NCBI GenBank assembly: GCA_021775755.1 | Contig: JAJFHE010000024.1 | Location: 1 to 64,000 of the forward strand | Reading direction: 5' to 3' | Length of the DNA: 64,000 bases | Origin: Hyphomicrobiales bacterium | GTDB lineage: Bacteria; Pseudomonadota; Alphaproteobacteria; Rhizobiales; JAJFHB01 | Shown here: in pieces, positions 24,868 to 34,756 of the stretch | Numbering within the stretch: the stretch's first letter is position 1 | Layout: each line of letters starts with the position of its first letter | Position numbers and translations under genes: made by a program | The notes under the pieces: model-generated | Told to the model about the DNA's origin: nothing | Seen by the model: only the letters and a program-made list of their open reading frames with translations | Database searches by the model: none

Positions 24868-25416
24868 TTACCGCGTCCAATCTAAAGCTTCGGAAAGAAC
24901 GTTGCCGCAATGGCCCTCGTCTTTTGACAGTGTTATCGAGCGAAGTTCTCGGGTGAACGCCGTTCCCTGCCCCAAAATGTCGAAATCGAACAGTATCAGC
25001 GAGTCCCGCCGGTGCGCTCGCGTAATCTCGCCGCCACCGACATCGTAATCGGTAATACGCCAACCGTTCCGAGTGTTGATCGAGGCCCCTGGTGTTGCGA
25101 ACAGTTCCATCCGATAGGTGGTTTCTTCATTGTCGCGTTCAGACGTCGCGCCGGTGCAGATCAATCCCCGCTCAGGGTCGGCCTCGACCTCAGCCTTCAT
25201 GTGTTCCCAGGCACCGGAGGCGCAGGTGAAGTACAGCGTGCGGTCGTACGGCGGACGGGCTTGCGTGGTCGCATAGACGTAGGTCTCATAGGCTCCGACG
25301 GTGCATACGACTGCGTGGGCTGCAGTCGCGTATACGCCTGCCGCAAGGGTGATCGATGAAAACGCGGCCAGATGGGACAGGGCATTATTCACGGGGGCAC
25401 CTCTGCGAGCCTGCAT
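24868..25416 (-). CDS. Secreted protein of unknown function
   Basis: The 182-residue protein begins with a basic n-region (QARR), a hydrophobic core (LAAFSSITLAAGVYAT) and AAHA as a likely signal-peptidase site. The mature chain is polar, with cysteines (VVCTV, FTCAS, LICTG, GHCGN) that could form two disulfides. It contains strand-like segments (ILFDFDILGQG). I recognise no family. A GTG at 25392 is a possible alternative start but would lose the positive residues. It is upstream of the DUF1801 gene in the same direction. Confidence 0.65.
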   Translation of the reverse strand: MQARRGAPVNNALSHLAAFSSITLAAGVYATAAHAVVCTVGAYETYVYATTQARPPYDRTLYFTCASGAWEHMKAEVEADPERGLICTGATSERDNEETTYRMELFATPGASINTRNGWRITDYDVGGGEITRAHRRDSLILFDFDILGQGTAFTRELRSITLSKDEGHCGNVLSEALDWTR

Positions 25417-25611
25417 AAATGACGGTTCCCATTCCGCAAACCTAAACCACTTTCGCCGCCTGTCGGATTACATTCATGAAAGGTAACAGCGCCCTCGCCC
25501 GCAGGCTTCCCGGCCTTGCGCCAATAGGCCGCCCGGTTCACCCTGTGGTCAGGTTACAATGGGTGCCGGTGGCGTGTCCGGCACAACGAAACGGACAGAA
25601 GGCCTCCCAGC

Positions 25612-26487
25612 ATGAATTTCGAACATATTCTCTATGACGTGGATGGCCCTGTCGCCACGATCACTCTGAATCGACCGGACGCGCTGAACGCCTTTACGCG
25701 CACCATGCAGAGCGAACTTATTGACGCCTATGGTCGCGCGGACGAAGACGACACCGTTCGCGCCGTGATCGTGACCGGGGCGGGGCGGGCATTTTGTGCC
25801 GGCGCCGATCTTTCGCAGCGTGGCGCGACCTTCGACTACGACAAACGCGACAACGCGCTTGCCAGCAAAGCCCACCGTGACGGTGGCGGGCTTGTGGCGC
25901 TGCGCACGTTTGAGAGCAAGAAGCCGATTATAGGTGCAATCAACGGCGCGGCGGTGGGCGTCGGTGCGACCATGACCTTGCCAATGGACGTGCGCATCGC
26001 CTCGGATGGGGCTCGCTTCGGCTTCGTCTTCGCCCGGCGCGGTGTCGTGCCCGAAGCGTGCTCGAGCTGGTTCCTGCCGCGTGTGGTGGGAATTTCGCAA
26101 GCGCTTGAATGGGCCTGCTCGGGCCGCGTTTTTCCAGCTTCGGAGGCGCATGAAGGCGGCCTCGTCAAGGAAGTCGTGCCGGGCGACCGGCTCCTGGCAC
26201 GGGCGCGCGAAATCGCGGAAGGTTTCGCAACCGGAACATCTGCCGTGTCCGTTGCCCTGGCGCGGCAAATGATGTGGCGCATGCTGGGCGCCGACCATCC
26301 CATGGAAGCGCACCGGCTTGACTCGACACTCATGAAACAGACGGGCTCCAGCGCCGATGCCAAAGAAGGCATTGATGCGTTTTTGGAAAAACGCGCCGCA
26401 CGGTTCCCGTTGTCTCCCAGCAACGGCATGCCGGATCATTATCCCTGGTGGGAGGAACGCGAATTTGATGCGGACCGCACTTCATGA
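25612..26487 (+). CDS. Enoyl-CoA hydratase/isomerase family protein
   Basis: The 291-residue crotonase-fold protein begins ILYDVDGPVATITLNRPDALNAF. It has both oxyanion-hole segments (GAGRAFCAGADLS and INGAAVGVGATMT), and a glutamate in RRGVVPEACSSW aligns with the catalytic Glu of hydratases. The C-terminal 35 residues (WWEEREFD) are longer than in the minimal family. It may hydrate an enoyl-CoA in beta-oxidation or an aromatic side-chain pathway. Its stop overlaps the start of the nucleoside phosphorylase gene (ATGA), so the two are translationally coupled, an unusual partnership. Confidence 0.9.
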   Translation: MNFEHILYDVDGPVATITLNRPDALNAFTRTMQSELIDAYGRADEDDTVRAVIVTGAGRAFCAGADLSQRGATFDYDKRDNALASKAHRDGGGLVALRTFESKKPIIGAINGAAVGVGATMTLPMDVRIASDGARFGFVFARRGVVPEACSSWFLPRVVGISQALEWACSGRVFPASEAHEGGLVKEVVPGDRLLARAREIAEGFATGTSAVSVALARQMMWRMLGADHPMEAHRLDSTLMKQTGSSADAKEGIDAFLEKRAARFPLSPSNGMPDHYPWWEEREFDADRTS

Positions 26488-27284
26488 AAAGCGCTCCCCC
26501 ACCCATCCTCGCAAACAAGTCGCCGCGAACGCCCGCCGTGTTCAAGCCGGAGAACCTGATGCGCGAAGCGCGCCGGCAGCGCGGTCTTTCAGATGGAGCA
26601 ATCCCTGAAATCTGCGTGCTTGACCCCGATGGCGACATCCTGCGCCACCTGAAAGCAACGGATCAGGCGCGCAGGAGCGATGTCTGGGCGTGTTATCACT
26701 CCGACCTCTTTGAATTCAACGCCGCGGGCGTGCGCGCGGGCATTGTCGGTTGCGCGGTTGGTGCACCCTATGCGGTTTTGCTGGCGGAGCAGATGTTCGT
26801 CTCCGGCTGCCGGCTGCTTGTCTCCATTACGTCGTCGGGGCAGTTGAAGCCGCTCGCAGACGCGCCCTATTTCGTGCTCGTCGAGGAGGCGCTGCGCGAT
26901 GAAGGCACGAGTTATCACTACGCCCCGCCCGCCGAGCGTGCCCACGCGGACGCGCGGCTGATCGGTTCGGTGCAAGAAGCCGTCGCCGGTCTCGATGTTA
27001 CCATCGTGCCAGGTGCGACCTGGACGACCGATGCGCCCTACCGCGAGACGCAGCAGGTCATCGACGAGGGCAATCGCCTCGGGCTGGCCGCCATCGAGAT
27101 GGAATGCGCCGCCCTCTATGCGCTTGCAGCAGCGCGGGTGCTGCCGATCGTCTGCTTCGCGCATGTGACCAACACGATGGCGGTTTCGGAAGGCGATTTC
27201 GAAAAAGGCGATGCCGACGGCGCCATCGATGCGTTGAAGATAATCGGGGCCATTGCCGGCGGCATGGAACAAATCCTCGTCTGA
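26484..27284 (+). CDS. Nucleoside phosphorylase
   Basis: The 266-residue protein is a PNP/UDP phosphorylase-fold enzyme. Indicators are a conserved early loop (GCAVGAPYAVLLAE), SITSSGQL for the phosphate/sugar site, and AAIEMECAALYALAAAR, where the Met-Glu pair binds ribose. It splits a nucleoside with phosphate into base and ribose-1-phosphate; uridine or a purine nucleoside is likely but undetermined. It has an extra N-terminal stretch of about 60 residues before the core. It is coupled to the enoyl-CoA hydratase gene by a 4-base overlap. Confidence 0.88.
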   Translation: MKSAPPPILANKSPRTPAVFKPENLMREARRQRGLSDGAIPEICVLDPDGDILRHLKATDQARRSDVWACYHSDLFEFNAAGVRAGIVGCAVGAPYAVLLAEQMFVSGCRLLVSITSSGQLKPLADAPYFVLVEEALRDEGTSYHYAPPAERAHADARLIGSVQEAVAGLDVTIVPGATWTTDAPYRETQQVIDEGNRLGLAAIEMECAALYALAAARVLPIVCFAHVTNTMAVSEGDFEKGDADGAIDALKIIGAIAGGMEQILV

Positions 27285-27439
27285 GCAAGGTTCGCCAGCG
27301 CAATCAGACGCGTACCGTTCGATGCCCGTGACAACGCAGGGTGCGAACGTTCCTTGAAAAAATTGCATTTGCGGCCACACCGCTCCACGGACAAAGTTCC
27401 CGCAATCAGAATGCTTCGCCACAGCGGGAGACCCAAACC

Positions 27440-28462
27440 ATGGCGAATTCAAAGACGAACGCGCCCGTCGCGGACGGCGGCGATGGCCCGGTCAGCCGCG
27501 ACTGGAACTGGCATCCGGATCTGCCCCTCGTGCGTCCAACGCTGTTTGACTGGCCGCCCTCATTCGGCGCGATCTTTCAGTGGCTGTTTCTAAGATGGCT
27601 GGGCTTTACACCAAACGTGATCTGGCTCGCCCTGGCATTTGCCCTGTGGGCCTGGTTCCTGCCGGAATCAAGCGCCATGAAGCAATTCGAGTTCGGCTGG
27701 ATGGCGCAGATCTATGCGAAGAACTTCGTTCTCCTGTGCCTCGTGGCTGGCGGGCTGCACATCTACTTTTACGGTGCCCGCAAACAGGGCACCCGGCGTA
27801 AGTTCGAACGCCGCGACATGGCGCGCAACAACCGCATGTTCACGTTTTCAGATCAGGTGAAGGACAACATGTTCTGGTCGCTGGTGAGCGGTGTGGGTTT
27901 CTGGAGCGCCTACGAGATCATCTATTTCTGGGCCCTTGCCAACGGTTATGCGCCGGGCCTGACCTTCGCCGACAACCCGGTCTGGTTCATCTTGATGTTT
28001 CCCATTGTGATGTTGTGGTCATCGCTTCATTTCTACTGGGTCCACCGCTTGTTGCACTGGCCGCCGCTCTACCGCACCGCGCACCGGCTGCATCACCGAA
28101 ACATCAACATCGGCCCGTGGTCCGGTATCTCCATGCACCCGGTTGAGCATCTGATCTACTTCACGAACATCGCCATTCACTTCGTCGTGGCATCGCACCC
28201 GGTGCATGTGCTGTTCCACATGTTGTTCCAGGGCCTGGGGCCTGCACCGTCTCATTCGGGATTTGAAACTCTGCTGATAAGAGACAAATCCCGGCTTTCG
28301 CTGGGCGACTTTTTCCATCAGCTGCATCACCGCTATTTCGAATGCAACTACGGCACGTCGGACATGCCTTGGGACCGCTGGTTCGGCTCGTTCCATGACG
28401 GCACGGCCGAGGCGACAATGCATGTACGCAAGCGGATTACCGAAATGGAAGAACCTGCTTAA
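27440..28462 (+). CDS. Sterol desaturase/fatty-acid hydroxylase superfamily membrane protein
   Basis: The 340-residue protein has several hydrophobic segments and the histidine clusters of this di-iron family: HFYWVHRLLH, HRLHHRN, HPVEH and HQLHHRYFE. Such enzymes hydroxylate or desaturate lipids, for example carotenoids, fatty acyl chains or sterol-like molecules, using O2. ATG 27440 has GGGAG upstream and gives a cytosolic polar N-terminus; earlier residues in this frame look non-coding. It starts 155 bases after the phosphorylase gene and converges with aroC. The lipid substrate is unknown. Confidence 0.88.
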   Translation: MANSKTNAPVADGGDGPVSRDWNWHPDLPLVRPTLFDWPPSFGAIFQWLFLRWLGFTPNVIWLALAFALWAWFLPESSAMKQFEFGWMAQIYAKNFVLLCLVAGGLHIYFYGARKQGTRRKFERRDMARNNRMFTFSDQVKDNMFWSLVSGVGFWSAYEIIYFWALANGYAPGLTFADNPVWFILMFPIVMLWSSLHFYWVHRLLHWPPLYRTAHRLHHRNINIGPWSGISMHPVEHLIYFTNIAIHFVVASHPVHVLFHMLFQGLGPAPSHSGFETLLIRDKSRLSLGDFFHQLHHRYFECNYGTSDMPWDRWFGSFHDGTAEATMHVRKRITEMEEPA

Positions 28463-28483
28463 ACGGCGTTGCGAGGCTTCAGG

Positions 28484-29569
28484 TTATCCGACCTGGCCGC
28501 GGTGCCTCAGCAGGTGGTCGGCGAGCACGATGGCCATCATCGCTTCGCCGACCGGCACGGCGCGAATGCCGACGCAAGGGTCGTGACGGCCTTTGGTGAT
28601 AATGTCGGTTTCCTCACCATCACCGGTAATCGTCCGGCGCGGGGTGAGGATTGACGACGTTGGTTTGACCGCAAATCGCACGACGACATCCTGGCCGGTC
28701 GACAGGCCGCCCAGAACGCCACCGGCATTGTTGGAGAGGAACTTCGGGCTGTCGCCTTCCATGCGGATTTCATCGGCGTTTTCTTCGCCGGAAAGAGCGG
28801 CGGACGCAAAGCCCGCTCCGACTTCAACGCCTTTCACCGCATTGATGCTCATCATCGCCGAGGCGAAGTCCTGATCGAGCTTGCCGTAGATAGGAGCGCC
28901 GAGACCTGCCGGCACGCCGCTGGCCACGACCTCGATCACCGCACCGCAGGATGAACCCTCCTTGCGCACGCCGTCGAGATAGCCTTCCCATTCCGCCGCG
29001 GCCTTTGCGTCGGGGCAGAAGAAGGGATTGCGGTCAGTCTCGTCCCAGTCCCAGTTCTCCCGGTCAATACCGTGGGGGCCGACCTGCACCAGCGCGCCGC
29101 GCACGGTCATATCGCCGATCACTTTGCGCGCGATTGCCCCGGCGGCAACCCGCGAGGCGGTTTCACGCGCCGATGACCGCCCGCCGCCGCGATAGTCGCG
29201 CACGCCGTATTTTTCCATGTAGGTAAAATCCGCGTGGCCGGGGCGGAATGTGTTCTTGATATCGGAGTAGTCCTTTGACCGTTGATCGATATTCTCGATC
29301 ATCAGGCAGATCGGCGTGCCGGTCGTAATCTGGCCATCGGTGTCACCGTCCTCAAACACCCCGGAGAGGATCCTTACGGTGTCGGGCTCGCGGCGCTGTG
29401 TCGTGAAGCGCGACTGGCCCGGCCGGCGCTTGTCGAGAAACCCCTGGATATCGGTTTCCTTGAGCGCAATGCCCGGCGGACAGCCATCGACCACACAGCC
29501 GATGGCCGGCCCATGGGACTCGCCAAAGGTCGTGATCCGAAACAGATGTCCAAAACTGTTATGTGACAT
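28484..29569 (-). CDS. aroC: Chorismate synthase
   Basis: The enzyme catalyses the last shikimate step, EPSP to chorismate, and requires reduced FMN. The N-terminus ([19 protein letters not shown]), the central signature ([19 protein letters not shown]) and the C-terminal [17 protein letters not shown] are all intact. It is 361 residues from ATG 29569, the normal bacterial length. It follows fabI on the same strand, as in Rhizobiales, although the histidine-phosphatase gene I recall there is missing. Confidence 0.97.
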   Translation of the reverse strand: MSHNSFGHLFRITTFGESHGPAIGCVVDGCPPGIALKETDIQGFLDKRRPGQSRFTTQRREPDTVRILSGVFEDGDTDGQITTGTPICLMIENIDQRSKDYSDIKNTFRPGHADFTYMEKYGVRDYRGGGRSSARETASRVAAGAIARKVIGDMTVRGALVQVGPHGIDRENWDWDETDRNPFFCPDAKAAAEWEGYLDGVRKEGSSCGAVIEVVASGVPAGLGAPIYGKLDQDFASAMMSINAVKGVEVGAGFASAALSGEENADEIRMEGDSPKFLSNNAGGVLGGLSTGQDVVVRFAVKPTSSILTPRRTITGDGEETDIITKGRHDPCVGIRAVPVGEAMMAIVLADHLLRHRGQVG

Positions 29570-29670
29570 TGAGCGCAATCCTGCAGCATTGCTCGCAGGC
29601 TTTTGTAGGCTCCGCGGGCCGTTCAGGTCAAACGGACGCTGAGCAAACGCTTAACGCATCATGGTGCGGC

Positions 29671-30495
29671 CTAAACGGTGGCGATGTCCGGGGCTTCTTC
29701 ATTTTTCATGCCGACCACGTGATAGCCCGCATCGACATGCATTACTTCACCGGTAATGGAGCGGCCAAGATCGCTCAGGAGACCGAGTGACGCATCGCCG
29801 ACTTCTTCCGTCGTCACGGTGCGGCGCATGGGCGAGTTGTACTCATTCCATTTCAGTATGTAGCGGAAATCGCCGATGCCCGATGCCGCGAGCGTCTTGA
29901 TGGGCCCCGCCGAGATCGCGTTCACGCGGATCGCGTGCTTGCCGAGATCGGCGGCGAGATAGCGCACGCTGGCTTCAAGCGCCGCCTTGGCAACACCCAT
30001 GACGTTGTAGTGCGGCATGACCTTTTCCGCGCCATAGTAGGACAAGGTCAGCAGGGATCCGCCGTCCGGCATCATCTTTTCAGCGCGCTGGGCGATGGCG
30101 GTGAAGGAGTAACACGAGATCAGGAGCGATTGAGTGAAGTTCTCAGGCGACGTATCCACATAACGCCCGGTTAGTTCGTCCTTATCGGAGAATGCAATGG
30201 CGTGGACGACGAAATCCAGGCTGTCCCATGACTTGCCCAGCTTTTCGAAAGTCGCATCAAGGCTTGCCATGTCGGACACGTCGCACTGCAGAAGGACCGA
30301 CGATCCGACCGATTCCGCAAGCGGCTGCACGCGTTTTGCGAGCGCCTCGCCCTGATAGGTAAACGCCAGTTCGGCACCATGGCGCGCACACGCGCTGGCA
30401 ATGCCCCAACCGATGGAACGATTGTTCGCGACGCCCATGATCAGGCCGCGTTTGCCTGCCATAAGCGGCCCCGGAACACTCCCCGGTTCACTCAT
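29671..30495 (-). CDS. fabI: Enoyl-[acyl-carrier-protein] reductase (FabI)
   Basis: The 274-residue enzyme performs the last reduction of each fatty-acid elongation cycle with NADH. GVANNRSIGWGIA is the FabI nucleotide loop, HAIAFSDKDELTGRY the conserved core, and YNVMGVAKAALE carries the catalytic Tyr-x6-Lys. GDFRYILKWNEYNSPMRR is the substrate loop. This is the target fold of triclosan and isoniazid-type inhibitors. It starts 100 bases downstream of the DnaJ-like gene on the same strand. Confidence 0.97.
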   Translation of the reverse strand: MSEPGSVPGPLMAGKRGLIMGVANNRSIGWGIASACARHGAELAFTYQGEALAKRVQPLAESVGSSVLLQCDVSDMASLDATFEKLGKSWDSLDFVVHAIAFSDKDELTGRYVDTSPENFTQSLLISCYSFTAIAQRAEKMMPDGGSLLTLSYYGAEKVMPHYNVMGVAKAALEASVRYLAADLGKHAIRVNAISAGPIKTLAASGIGDFRYILKWNEYNSPMRRTVTTEEVGDASLGLLSDLGRSITGEVMHVDAGYHVVGMKNEEAPDIATV

Positions 30496-30595
30496 TGGAG
30501 CCTCCCCTGTGATCGCCCAAACCCCCGGGCCATCCTACACATTCGACCCATCCGGTCTAGGGAAACCCGGCTGCAAGCGAATGAATTGAGCTTCG

Positions 30596-31540
30596 TTACG
30601 GTTTGTTACCGAATGCGTCGCCACGCACCTCATAAGGGGCCTCGTCGCGCATGCGTTCGGCCAGTGCACGAAGGTCGCCGCCGGCATCGGGCGGCAGTTG
30701 CACACGGATCGTGATCAGTTGATCCCCGGCCTTCGAAGTTCCCTTCGGCTTGATGCCCTTGCCCTTCAGCCGCAGGACACGGCCGCTGTTGGTGTCCGGC
30801 GCTATTTTCAGCTCAACCGATCCGTCGAGGGTCGGCACACGGATTTTTGCACCCAGCACGGCCTCATAAATGGTAACCGGCAGATCGAGGCGAATGTTGT
30901 CGCCGTCGCGCGAAAACAATGGGTGGTTCGCCACGTCGACGGTGATCAGCGCATCGCCGGGTTGCGCCGCCGCGGCACTGCCGCCCTGGCCGCGCAGCCG
31001 GATCTGCTGCCCGCTTGCAACGCCGGGGGGAACGGTCACTTCAAGCGTTTTGCCGGAGGCAAGCGTCACGCGGCTTTTGGTGCCGCGCGCCGCGTCGACA
31101 AAACTGACCTTCACCGTGTGATGGACATCCTTGCCCCGCGCCGCCGCGCGCGCCTGCGGCCGCTCTCCAAAGCTGCCGAAGACCTCGGAGAATATATCCT
31201 CCGGTCTGATGCCGCCCTGACCGGCGCGCCCGCGGCCGCCACCGGCGCCCCCGAACCCGCCGAACGGTCCACCGCCGCCGCCTCCGCCGCCAAACGGATT
31301 GAAGCCTGAAAACGCGGGCTTGCCCTCCGCATCGATTTCGCCGCGGTCGAACTGCGCACGCTTGGTCTTGTCACCCAGCAGTTCATAAGCCGCGGACGCA
31401 TCGGAGAACCGCCGCGCGGCCGTATCATCGCCCGAGTTCGCGTCGGGGTGATATTTCTTGGCGAGCGCCCGGTAGGCTTTCTTGATCTCGGCATCCGAAG
31501 CGCCCTTCGAGACGCCCAGTACCTGATAGGGATCGCGCAT
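30596..31540 (-). CDS. DnaJ/CbpA-like J-domain co-chaperone
   Basis: From ATG 31540 the protein is 314 residues: a J domain (1-70) with the HPD motif (KYHPDANSG), a Gly/Phe-rich linker with a run of glycines ([11 protein letters not shown]), then a C-terminal peptide-binding domain ([18 protein letters not shown]). It lacks the cysteine zinc-finger repeats, so it is the CbpA type, not DnaJ itself. It stimulates DnaK ATP hydrolysis. Longer readings of the frame run into the divergent intergenic region and are rejected. Its place next to fabI and divergent from pdxH is conserved in Rhizobiales as I recall. Confidence 0.93.
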   Translation of the reverse strand: MRDPYQVLGVSKGASDAEIKKAYRALAKKYHPDANSGDDTAARRFSDASAAYELLGDKTKRAQFDRGEIDAEGKPAFSGFNPFGGGGGGGGPFGGFGGAGGGRGRAGQGGIRPEDIFSEVFGSFGERPQARAAARGKDVHHTVKVSFVDAARGTKSRVTLASGKTLEVTVPPGVASGQQIRLRGQGGSAAAAQPGDALITVDVANHPLFSRDGDNIRLDLPVTIYEAVLGAKIRVPTLDGSVELKIAPDTNSGRVLRLKGKGIKPKGTSKAGDQLITIRVQLPPDAGGDLRALAERMRDEAPYEVRGDAFGNKP

Positions 31541-31731
31541 GCAGCCGGTTCCTTGGGCAACGGTTGATCGTTGTTGTGGCTGTTGTATATCAAAGCAGCA
31601 CACAGCGGCGTCAACCGCAATCGAGAAGGCGATTGACGCACGGTCCGTCGATACGCCATTTTGCGACGGGCAAATCACCTCTCCACATACAGGGGAGCGA
31701 AGCTGCAAACGCCGGGGGACCAAAGCTTGCA

Positions 31732-33456
31732 ATGATACGTCTGGCGACAGTGCTGATTGCCGCCGCATTTGCCGTCGGCGGCATGACATTCGCCGGCGAA
31801 ACGGGCGTGGCCCTGTCCGGCCTTGCAATCGCGTCCGCGATTGCGGTTGCGGCAATTTATCTGATGACGATCCCACCTGTATTGTTTCTGCCGCTCTCGG
31901 CGGTGTTTGCAGGTCTCACCGTCTGGCTGCAGTCGTTCCAGGTGCGCGGTTTCAACTACATGATCTACGAGAGCCTGATCGCGCGAATTCAAGACCCGAA
32001 CGCGCTTCTCGGCGACTACTACGTAAACGTCAGTATCGATCTCAACGGTTATTTCGTCTACGCGCACCTGTTGGCGCTGGTTCCAATGGACACGCTGCCG
32101 CTGGTTTATTTCACAGTGTGGATCGTCGTAACCGTCGCAATCGGCTGGTTCATCTATTGTGCGATCGACCGGGTCTTCGACCGGCATACCGCGATGATTG
32201 CAGCACCCATCGTTCTTGCATTCATGCTCGCAACATACCGGTGGGGCCGCTTTGGCGCCTTTACTCTCGGCGACAACGCCCTCCTTACTAATTTTGCGCA
32301 GGCCCAGGTCGAGGCCCTTGCATTTGCCCTGTTCGGATTTCTGCTTCTCATCCAGAACCGCTGGATATGGGCCGGCCTCCTCGTTGGCGCGGCGACACTT
32401 TTCCATCTCAATACCGGGCAGCATGCACTTCTGATCTGGCCCATTGCGGCCCTGGCCGCCGGCATCCGGCTAAAGCACATTGCCGGGTTCATCGCGATTG
32501 CGCTGGTGGTATCTCTGCCCTATGTCGGCCTGGCGCTTGCCGACCTGATCGCAACTTTGGGTCAGGAGCCGACTTTCAGTTACATCGAAAGCTCAGGCTG
32601 GTTCCGGCACCCCCATCATCTCATCCCGTCGACATGGGCCTGGGAGGCTTATCTTCGGGCCGGTATTTTCTGGGTGGTTGGCGCCATCGCCTATGCGCTC
32701 AAATTCCCGAAGAAGCCGATAGACCATGCTCTCCTGACACTGGTCATCGTGTCATTCGTGCTGTTTGCCGGCGCCTGGATCTTCGTCGAACTCATCCCGA
32801 TCGATTTCGCCGCGAAGACGCAGTTGAGCCGCGTCACAGTCCTGATCAAGATCGTCATTGCCATCTATCTCGGCGGACACCTCGCACGGGCAATTCAATT
32901 GGGATGGAACAAACTTCGCCCCCGCTTCGAAACCCTCCAGATAACGGGCCGATGGCGCCCCGCCGCGCTTCCGTTAACAGTCTTGGGACTTGCGCTCGTC
33001 CTGGCAGCGGGCGCGACAAGAGATGGTCACGGCCTTGTGCGGCGCGCTCCAACGCCACTTGAAAGTGCCGCCATGCGGGTATCGCCTGCCGACGCGGTAT
33101 TTGCCGTGCCGCCTCGCTATGGCCAGTTCGCGGTCTTCACTCTGCATGCCAAACGTGGCGTTTTTGCCGATGTCAAACGGTTCCCCTTCCAGGGCACGCA
33201 CGGCTCTGAATGGCTTGAGCGTCTGTGCGCCATTGTCGATGAGCCCTGCGAAACCTTTACACCGCAGCAGATTACCGCGCTACATCGGATCAACTGGGAT
33301 GAGCGCTACAATTCTCAAGGGATCGCGCACTGGCAAAAACTGGCCGAACGCTACGGCATTACGCATCTGATCCGAAAGAGCAACGTTGAGTGGGACGGGC
33401 CTGCGCCAGTCGCCACCGAAGGCGGGTATGACATTGTCGACTTGCGTGGCGAGTAG
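31732..33456 (+). CDS. Large polytopic membrane protein, GT-C-like (unassigned)
   Basis: The 574-residue protein has about 10 to 11 hydrophobic segments in its first 430 residues and a soluble C-terminal domain of about 115 residues ([11 protein letters not shown] to YDIVDLRGE). A polar loop near residues 75-105 after the third segment ([16 protein letters not shown]) and the layout recall GT-C-type membrane glycosyltransferases and DUF6798-type proteins, whose C-terminal domain also has a FAV..KR..F..FKRFPFQG-like stretch. I am not certain of either. ATG 31732 is preceded by GGGGGA. It lies between the divergent DnaJ-like and pdxH genes and appears to interrupt their usual adjacency. Confidence 0.7.
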   Translation: MIRLATVLIAAAFAVGGMTFAGETGVALSGLAIASAIAVAAIYLMTIPPVLFLPLSAVFAGLTVWLQSFQVRGFNYMIYESLIARIQDPNALLGDYYVNVSIDLNGYFVYAHLLALVPMDTLPLVYFTVWIVVTVAIGWFIYCAIDRVFDRHTAMIAAPIVLAFMLATYRWGRFGAFTLGDNALLTNFAQAQVEALAFALFGFLLLIQNRWIWAGLLVGAATLFHLNTGQHALLIWPIAALAAGIRLKHIAGFIAIALVVSLPYVGLALADLIATLGQEPTFSYIESSGWFRHPHHLIPSTWAWEAYLRAGIFWVVGAIAYALKFPKKPIDHALLTLVIVSFVLFAGAWIFVELIPIDFAAKTQLSRVTVLIKIVIAIYLGGHLARAIQLGWNKLRPRFETLQITGRWRPAALPLTVLGLALVLAAGATRDGHGLVRRAPTPLESAAMRVSPADAVFAVPPRYGQFAVFTLHAKRGVFADVKRFPFQGTHGSEWLERLCAIVDEPCETFTPQQITALHRINWDERYNSQGIAHWQKLAERYGITHLIRKSNVEWDGPAPVATEGGYDIVDLRGE

Positions 33457-33541
33457 CTGCCGCAATCAGAAAGCCGTCAGTCGCCCGGGATGGATCTACA
33501 ATCGAGTGCGCATGGGTATTGGAGGTGTTGTTTGAGTAACC

Positions 33542-33820
33542 TCAATAAACACCCGCCGAGATGCCGCACGCGGTGCCTGTCACTACCTCCGTGTTGCCCT
33601 CCACGGAGACCGTATGCGAACCGCCCTGACAATTCTCCTGGAGCACGTCTTCGTTGACGCTCGTCGCGCCTGACGTTCCCTGTGGCAGTCCCTGATCTGT
33701 TGACCAGCCAGATGTGTGCACGTTGCCGCCCAAATTGCCCGGGCTCAGGCTTGAAACATTTCCGGCGCAGGCCCCGCATAAAAGCGCGCCCGCGACCGCC
33801 GCCGCAATCTTGATACGCAT
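33542..33820 (-). CDS. Small predicted lipoprotein
   Basis: The 92-residue protein begins with a signal (KIAAAVAGALLCGAC) ending in a lipobox-like LCGAC, so Cys18 is the probable lipid anchor. The mature part is rich in Gly, Ser, Asn and Thr (GNVSSLSPGNLGGNVHTSGW, then SVNEDVLQENCQGG). No family is recognisable. It is antisense to, and just beyond the end of, the large membrane protein gene, 85 bases away. Small Gly/Asn-rich lipoproteins are often surface-exposed, but that is only analogy. Confidence 0.6.
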   Translation of the reverse strand: MRIKIAAAVAGALLCGACAGNVSSLSPGNLGGNVHTSGWSTDQGLPQGTSGATSVNEDVLQENCQGGSHTVSVEGNTEVVTGTACGISAGVY

Positions 33821-34048
33821 CTTGATTTCCCCTCAAACTCCAACGCCTGAGAAATCGAACCAGACCTACTCACCGTCCCCACGAAGCAGCCTCTTTCCGA
33901 CACAATCGGCAATAATCTTGCCGCCTTTCAAACGCATTGGTGTATATGAACGGATCCTTGGGCGGGACCGGGACTGAATTGCGGTGAACTCGTGGCATTT
34001 CTGTGACCGTCCACAGTCTGACCCCATTGTGGCGCAAAGATCTGCCTT

Positions 34049-34690
34049 ATGAACGACACAACGACGACAACGCGCGAAGATCTCTGGAACACTGCGGATT
34101 TCTCCAGCCGGGACAACCCGTTCTCGCTGTTTGCTGAATGGTTTGCCGATGCGAAGGCATCCGAGCCGAACGACCCGAATGCGGTCGCGGTCGCCACCGT
34201 TGACGAAGACGGTCTGCCCAACGTGCGCATGGTTCTGTTGAAGGATTTCGATCCGCAGGGTTTCGTGTTCTACACGAATTTCGAAAGCCAGAAGGGCCGC
34301 GAGATTCTCTCCGGCAAAAAGGCCGCCATGTGTTTTCACTGGAAGAGCCTCAGGCGTCAGGTTCGGCTGCGCGGACCGGTCAGTGTGGTCAGCGACGAAG
34401 AAGCAGATACCTATTTTCAGTCGCGCGCCCGCGACAGCCGCATCGGCGCGTGGGCGTCGCAACAGTCCCGCCCGCTGGAGTCACGCTTCGCGCTTGAAAA
34501 GGCGGTTGCCAAATACGCGGCGAAACACGCCATCGGCACCGTGCCGCGCCCGCCGTACTGGTCCGGTTTCCGGATCGCACCGCTTTATGTGGAGTTCTGG
34601 CATGAGCGTGCCTTCCGCCTGCACGACCGAACGGTGTTTCGGCGCGCAGAAGCTAACGCAGAATGGACGCGCGAGCAGCTTTATCCATAA
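34049..34690 (+). CDS. pdxH: Pyridoxamine/pyridoxine 5'-phosphate oxidase
   Basis: The 213-residue FMN enzyme oxidises PNP or PMP to pyridoxal 5'-phosphate with O2. It has [50 protein letters not shown] and the C-terminal [14 protein letters not shown], all core PdxH blocks that bind FMN and PLP. The short C-terminus (EWTREQLYP) is typical. ATG 34049 is the start; the acidic Thr-rich N-terminus is variable in this family. An SDR gene follows on the same strand. Confidence 0.97.
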   Translation: MNDTTTTTREDLWNTADFSSRDNPFSLFAEWFADAKASEPNDPNAVAVATVDEDGLPNVRMVLLKDFDPQGFVFYTNFESQKGREILSGKKAAMCFHWKSLRRQVRLRGPVSVVSDEEADTYFQSRARDSRIGAWASQQSRPLESRFALEKAVAKYAAKHAIGTVPRPPYWSGFRIAPLYVEFWHERAFRLHDRTVFRRAEANAEWTREQLYP

Positions 34691-34756
34691 TCCGGGGCGG
34701 CGCTTGAACCGCGTCGCCAATAATGCCATGTCATGCTCATCACAGATGGATCGGCA

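Noticed and set aside
25537-25560. TTCACC/TACAAT as a promoter before the enoyl-CoA hydratase gene
   Set aside because: Spacing between the hexamers is only 12 bases.
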